A DNA stretch of 64,000 bases from positions 124,001 to 188,000 of the forward strand of contig JADLDO010000028.1 of assembly GCA_020846635.1 (NCBI GenBank). Reading direction: 5' to 3'. Source of the DNA: Caldilineaceae bacterium (GTDB taxonomy: Bacteria; Chloroflexota; Anaerolineae; Caldilineales; Caldilineaceae). A model generated the notes under the pieces. It worked only from the letters and a program-made list of their open reading frames with translations, was not told the origin of the DNA and did no database searches. Made by a program: the position numbers and the translations under genes. Positions 61,346 through 64,000 of the stretch are shown one piece after another. The stretch's first letter is position 1. Every line of letters begins with the position of its first letter.

Positions 61346-64000
61346 CTAGCTCCCCCTAGAGAGCGCACGCCGCAGCACTGCCATCTCCTCGCCGCGCAGC
61401 GCGCCGAGCAGCCAGAGCACGCCCGCATAGACCACGACGCTCGCGGCAGTGGCGGCCCACAGATTTACCCCCACTTGGGTCAGCGCATAGAGCGCGCCAC
61501 CCATCGCCGCCGTCGCCAGCAGTGGGCGCACAATGATGTTCGCCCACGGTACGACGCCAACATGACGGCGCACACTGTAATAGAAGGGAAAGAGCAGGCT
61601 GAATTCGCTGAGAATGGTGACAATGGCCGCGCCCACATAGCCAAAGCGGGGAATGACCAGGAGGTTGCCCACCACATTAAAAACCACACCCATGATAAAG
61701 GCGCGCGTCAAATAGTGCTGTTGGTTGACGGCGATCAGCACATATTGGGTCACACTGTTGACAAAGCCAATCGGGATGCTCCAGATGATGACCTGCAACG
61801 CCAAATCGGAGCCACCCAGGTAGGTGAACTCGCGACCGAAGATCTGCACGCTCTCAGGGATGTTGAGGTATTGCGCGCCGCCAACCAGCCAGACCAGCGG
61901 TTCCGCCAAAATGGTGATGCTCATGGCGATGGGCAAGCTCACCAGCACCAACAGGCGCAAACTCAACACATAGGAGCGCAGTAGATTGTCGCTGCCCTGG
62001 CGCGCATAGCGGCTCATCAGCGGGAAGATCGCCATCGTAAAGACGCTGGGGACAATGTTCAGCCCATCTAAATACTTCAGACCGACGCTGTAGAGACCGA
62101 CACTCGCCGCACCTGCCAGGGGTCGCAAAATCCAAACGTCAATGCGCCAAAAGATCGTCGCTAGCAAGTGGTTGAGCATCAACGGCCCGCTGATCTTCAG
62201 CATAAAGCGCTGCAAAGATCGATCCGGCTGCCATTGAGGCCGGAACAAGGTCGTCCGTACCAAGAGATAGAGCCAAAGCACCTGGACGATGTTCATGGCA
62301 AGGCTGACAGCCGCCAGCCCCACATAGCCCCAACCCAAGAGCAAGACCAGCGCGCCCAGCGTCACCTTCAAGAGCGCAATGGCGTTGGTCAGCCCGGCGG
62401 GATACTCCATCTTCTCAAAGGCATAAAAGAGGCTGCTGAGCGCATCGGCCCAGTTGGCAAAGAGCATGGCAAGCGCCAGGATGGCAATCGCCTGGATTTC
62501 CTGCGTGCCGATGCCCGTTGCATCCAGCCAGGGCACATCGCCCACGACGCGATAGCCCCAGACGACCAGCGCCAGCAGCGGCAAACTCGCCAGCCAGAGC
62601 AGCGTGCGCAGGATCATGACGTTGGTCAGATAGCGGCTGGATTGATCCTTGTCGGCGGCGACATCGCGCGTCAGCAGCGTGCCAAGCCCATAGCGCGAGA
62701 TGATCTCAAAGAAGCCGTAGATCGCCACCACAAAGGCATATTGCCCCGTACCCACCGGTCCCAAGAGGCGCACATAGAGCATGGCAAAGGCAAAGTCAAT
62801 CGCCTTATTGATGAGGCTGAGGCCCATCGGCACCAGCGAATTCTTGGCAACCGTACGTACCTCGCCCTCGGTGCTTTCCGGGCGATAGTAGCGACCCCAC
62901 AGCCAATAGAGCCCCAAGAGCAGCAGCGTCATCCCCGCCAAGAATGATGTGTACAGCCCCAGCTTAAAGCTCATGGGCGAATAGACCAGCCGCACCGTCC
63001 ACTGTCCCGCCTCCGGCAGATAGACAGCGCGCAGGCTGCCATTCGCCCTGTAGATCGGCAGCTCGGTTTCTTCGCTCTCCTCGCTGCCAAAGGGACGGAC
63101 AAAGGCCTTCCAGCCGGGGAAATAGGCATCCCCCACGACCAGCCAGCCGCGGTCACTGAGATTGACATCCACAAAGAGATCGTTGGCGGTATAGCGGCTG
63201 ATCTGCGCCTCGGTCAATTGCGGGCTGGCGGGAACCAGCGCATTTTCCGCCGCGGGCATCTCCTCAATAAAGAGAGTCTGGCGCAGGTCTGTGGTCAGCA
63301 AGGGCTGGCGATCCGCCTGGGCAATCACCGCTTGGGGCACAATCCACGCGCGCGGAAAAGCCTCGCTGTTCTCATAGACGCCGATGCTCGCATCACGATA
63401 GACCTCTGTCCAGCCAGGATTGGGGATGTGATGCTCGCTGAGGATGTACTTCACGTTGAGCAAGTCGAGCAGCGGATTATCGAGCGCAGCGTAGACATCG
63501 CCCCCCGGTCGGCTGTAGAGCGGCGCAATCTGGTTATAGAGCAATTCGTTGGCTTGGGGCGCAATCTGCTCCATCAACGCCACATACTGGCGAGGGATGA
63601 TCGAGTCATAGCCGCGCAGGTCATGCCAGCCATAGTACATGCCCACGTTGGCTTGAAAAGTCTTTTCGCCAGGGGCGTTGAAGGTGGTGAAACGCCACGG
63701 CTCAAGCGGCTCGCCAGCCGGAGCATCCGCCTGGGCAGGCCACGGCTCGCGCGCTTGCATGAACTCGACGACAGGTGGCGTGCCGGTCGCCTGGAGAGGC
63801 GAGAGTTCAACCGGCGCAGCAGGGTTAAAGCTGCCATGCGCCCAATAGAGATCGCCCGCCAAAATTACCACAGCGAGCAGCCCCCATCGACGCCGCGCCT
63901 GGGGTGCAAGCCAGAGCCACAGCCCCGCCACCACTGCCCACAGGCCAAAGCGCGCCAGGTTAAAGGCCTCGTAGCTCCAGGCCATGCCCCCATCTTGGAA
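61346..64000 (-). CDS. YfhO-like membrane protein fused to Wzx-type polysaccharide flippase (5' truncated by window edge)
   Basis: Frame open through base 64000 ([13 protein letters not shown]...); YfhO-type C-terminal features then [54 protein letters not shown] flippase. Confidence 0.85.
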   Translation of the reverse strand, partial: FQDGGMAWSYEAFNLARFGLWAVVAGLWLWLAPQARRRWGLLAVVILAGDLYWAHGSFNPAAPVELSPLQATGTPPVVEFMQAREPWPAQADAPAGEPLEPWRFTTFNAPGEKTFQANVGMYYGWHDLRGYDSIIPRQYVALMEQIAPQANELLYNQIAPLYSRPGGDVYAALDNPLLDLLNVKYILSEHHIPNPGWTEVYRDASIGVYENSEAFPRAWIVPQAVIAQADRQPLLTTDLRQTLFIEEMPAAENALVPASPQLTEAQISRYTANDLFVDVNLSDRGWLVVGDAYFPGWKAFVRPFGSEESEETELPIYRANGSLRAVYLPEAGQWTVRLVYSPMSFKLGLYTSFLAGMTLLLLGLYWLWGRYYRPESTEGEVRTVAKNSLVPMGLSLINKAIDFAFAMLYVRLLGPVGTGQYAFVVAIYGFFEIISRYGLGTLLTRDVAADKDQSSRYLTNVMILRTLLWLASLPLLALVVWGYRVVGDVPWLDATGIGTQEIQAIAILALAMLFANWADALSSLFYAFEKMEYPAGLTNAIALLKVTLGALVLLLGWGYVGLAAVSLAMNIVQVLWLYLLVRTTLFRPQWQPDRSLQRFMLKISGPLMLNHLLATIFWRIDVWILRPLAGAASVGLYSVGLKYLDGLNIVPSVFTMAIFPLMSRYARQGSDNLLRSYVLSLRLLVLVSLPIAMSITILAEPLVWLVGGAQYLNIPESVQIFGREFTYLGGSDLALQVIIWSIPIGFVNSVTQYVLIAVNQQHYLTRAFIMGVVFNVVGNLLVIPRFGYVGAAIVTILSEFSLLFPFYYSVRRHVGVVPWANIIVRPLLATAAMGGALYALTQVGVNLWAATAASVVVYAGVLWLLGALRGEEMAVLRRALSRGS

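Overview
This is a gene-dense, high-GC window of a bacterial chromosome. Protein content suggests Chloroflexi or a related group, but that is an inference. I support about 52 coding regions, two of them cut by the window edges. I see no rRNA, tRNA, CRISPR array or transposase. Contents include: housekeeping genes (tatD, polyprenyl synthase, dgkA/ybeY/HD-phosphohydrolase cluster, yqeY, obg, nadD, ctp protease, rex, rsmG, galK, tsaB, dcd, guaA); a TetR-controlled MacB/FtsX-type efflux operon; a metal ABC transporter operon; an ECF sigma factor with a mucin-like partner; and a block of secreted or cell-surface and glycan proteins at the right end. The observation I rate highest is a divergent pair: a bacterial Elp3 (radical SAM + GNAT) next to a methyltransferase resembling eukaryotic Trm9/ALKBH8. 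This suggests a bacterial route to mcm5U-type tRNA wobble modification. Other leads are candidate Rex, TetR and Fur-family operators, a family of short palindromic intergenic repeats, a candidate C-rich small RNA, an eRF1/Vms1-like protein with a GGW loop, a streptothricin-acetyltransferase-like GNAT, and two unusual multidomain fusions. All family calls come from reading motifs by eye; no database search was run.
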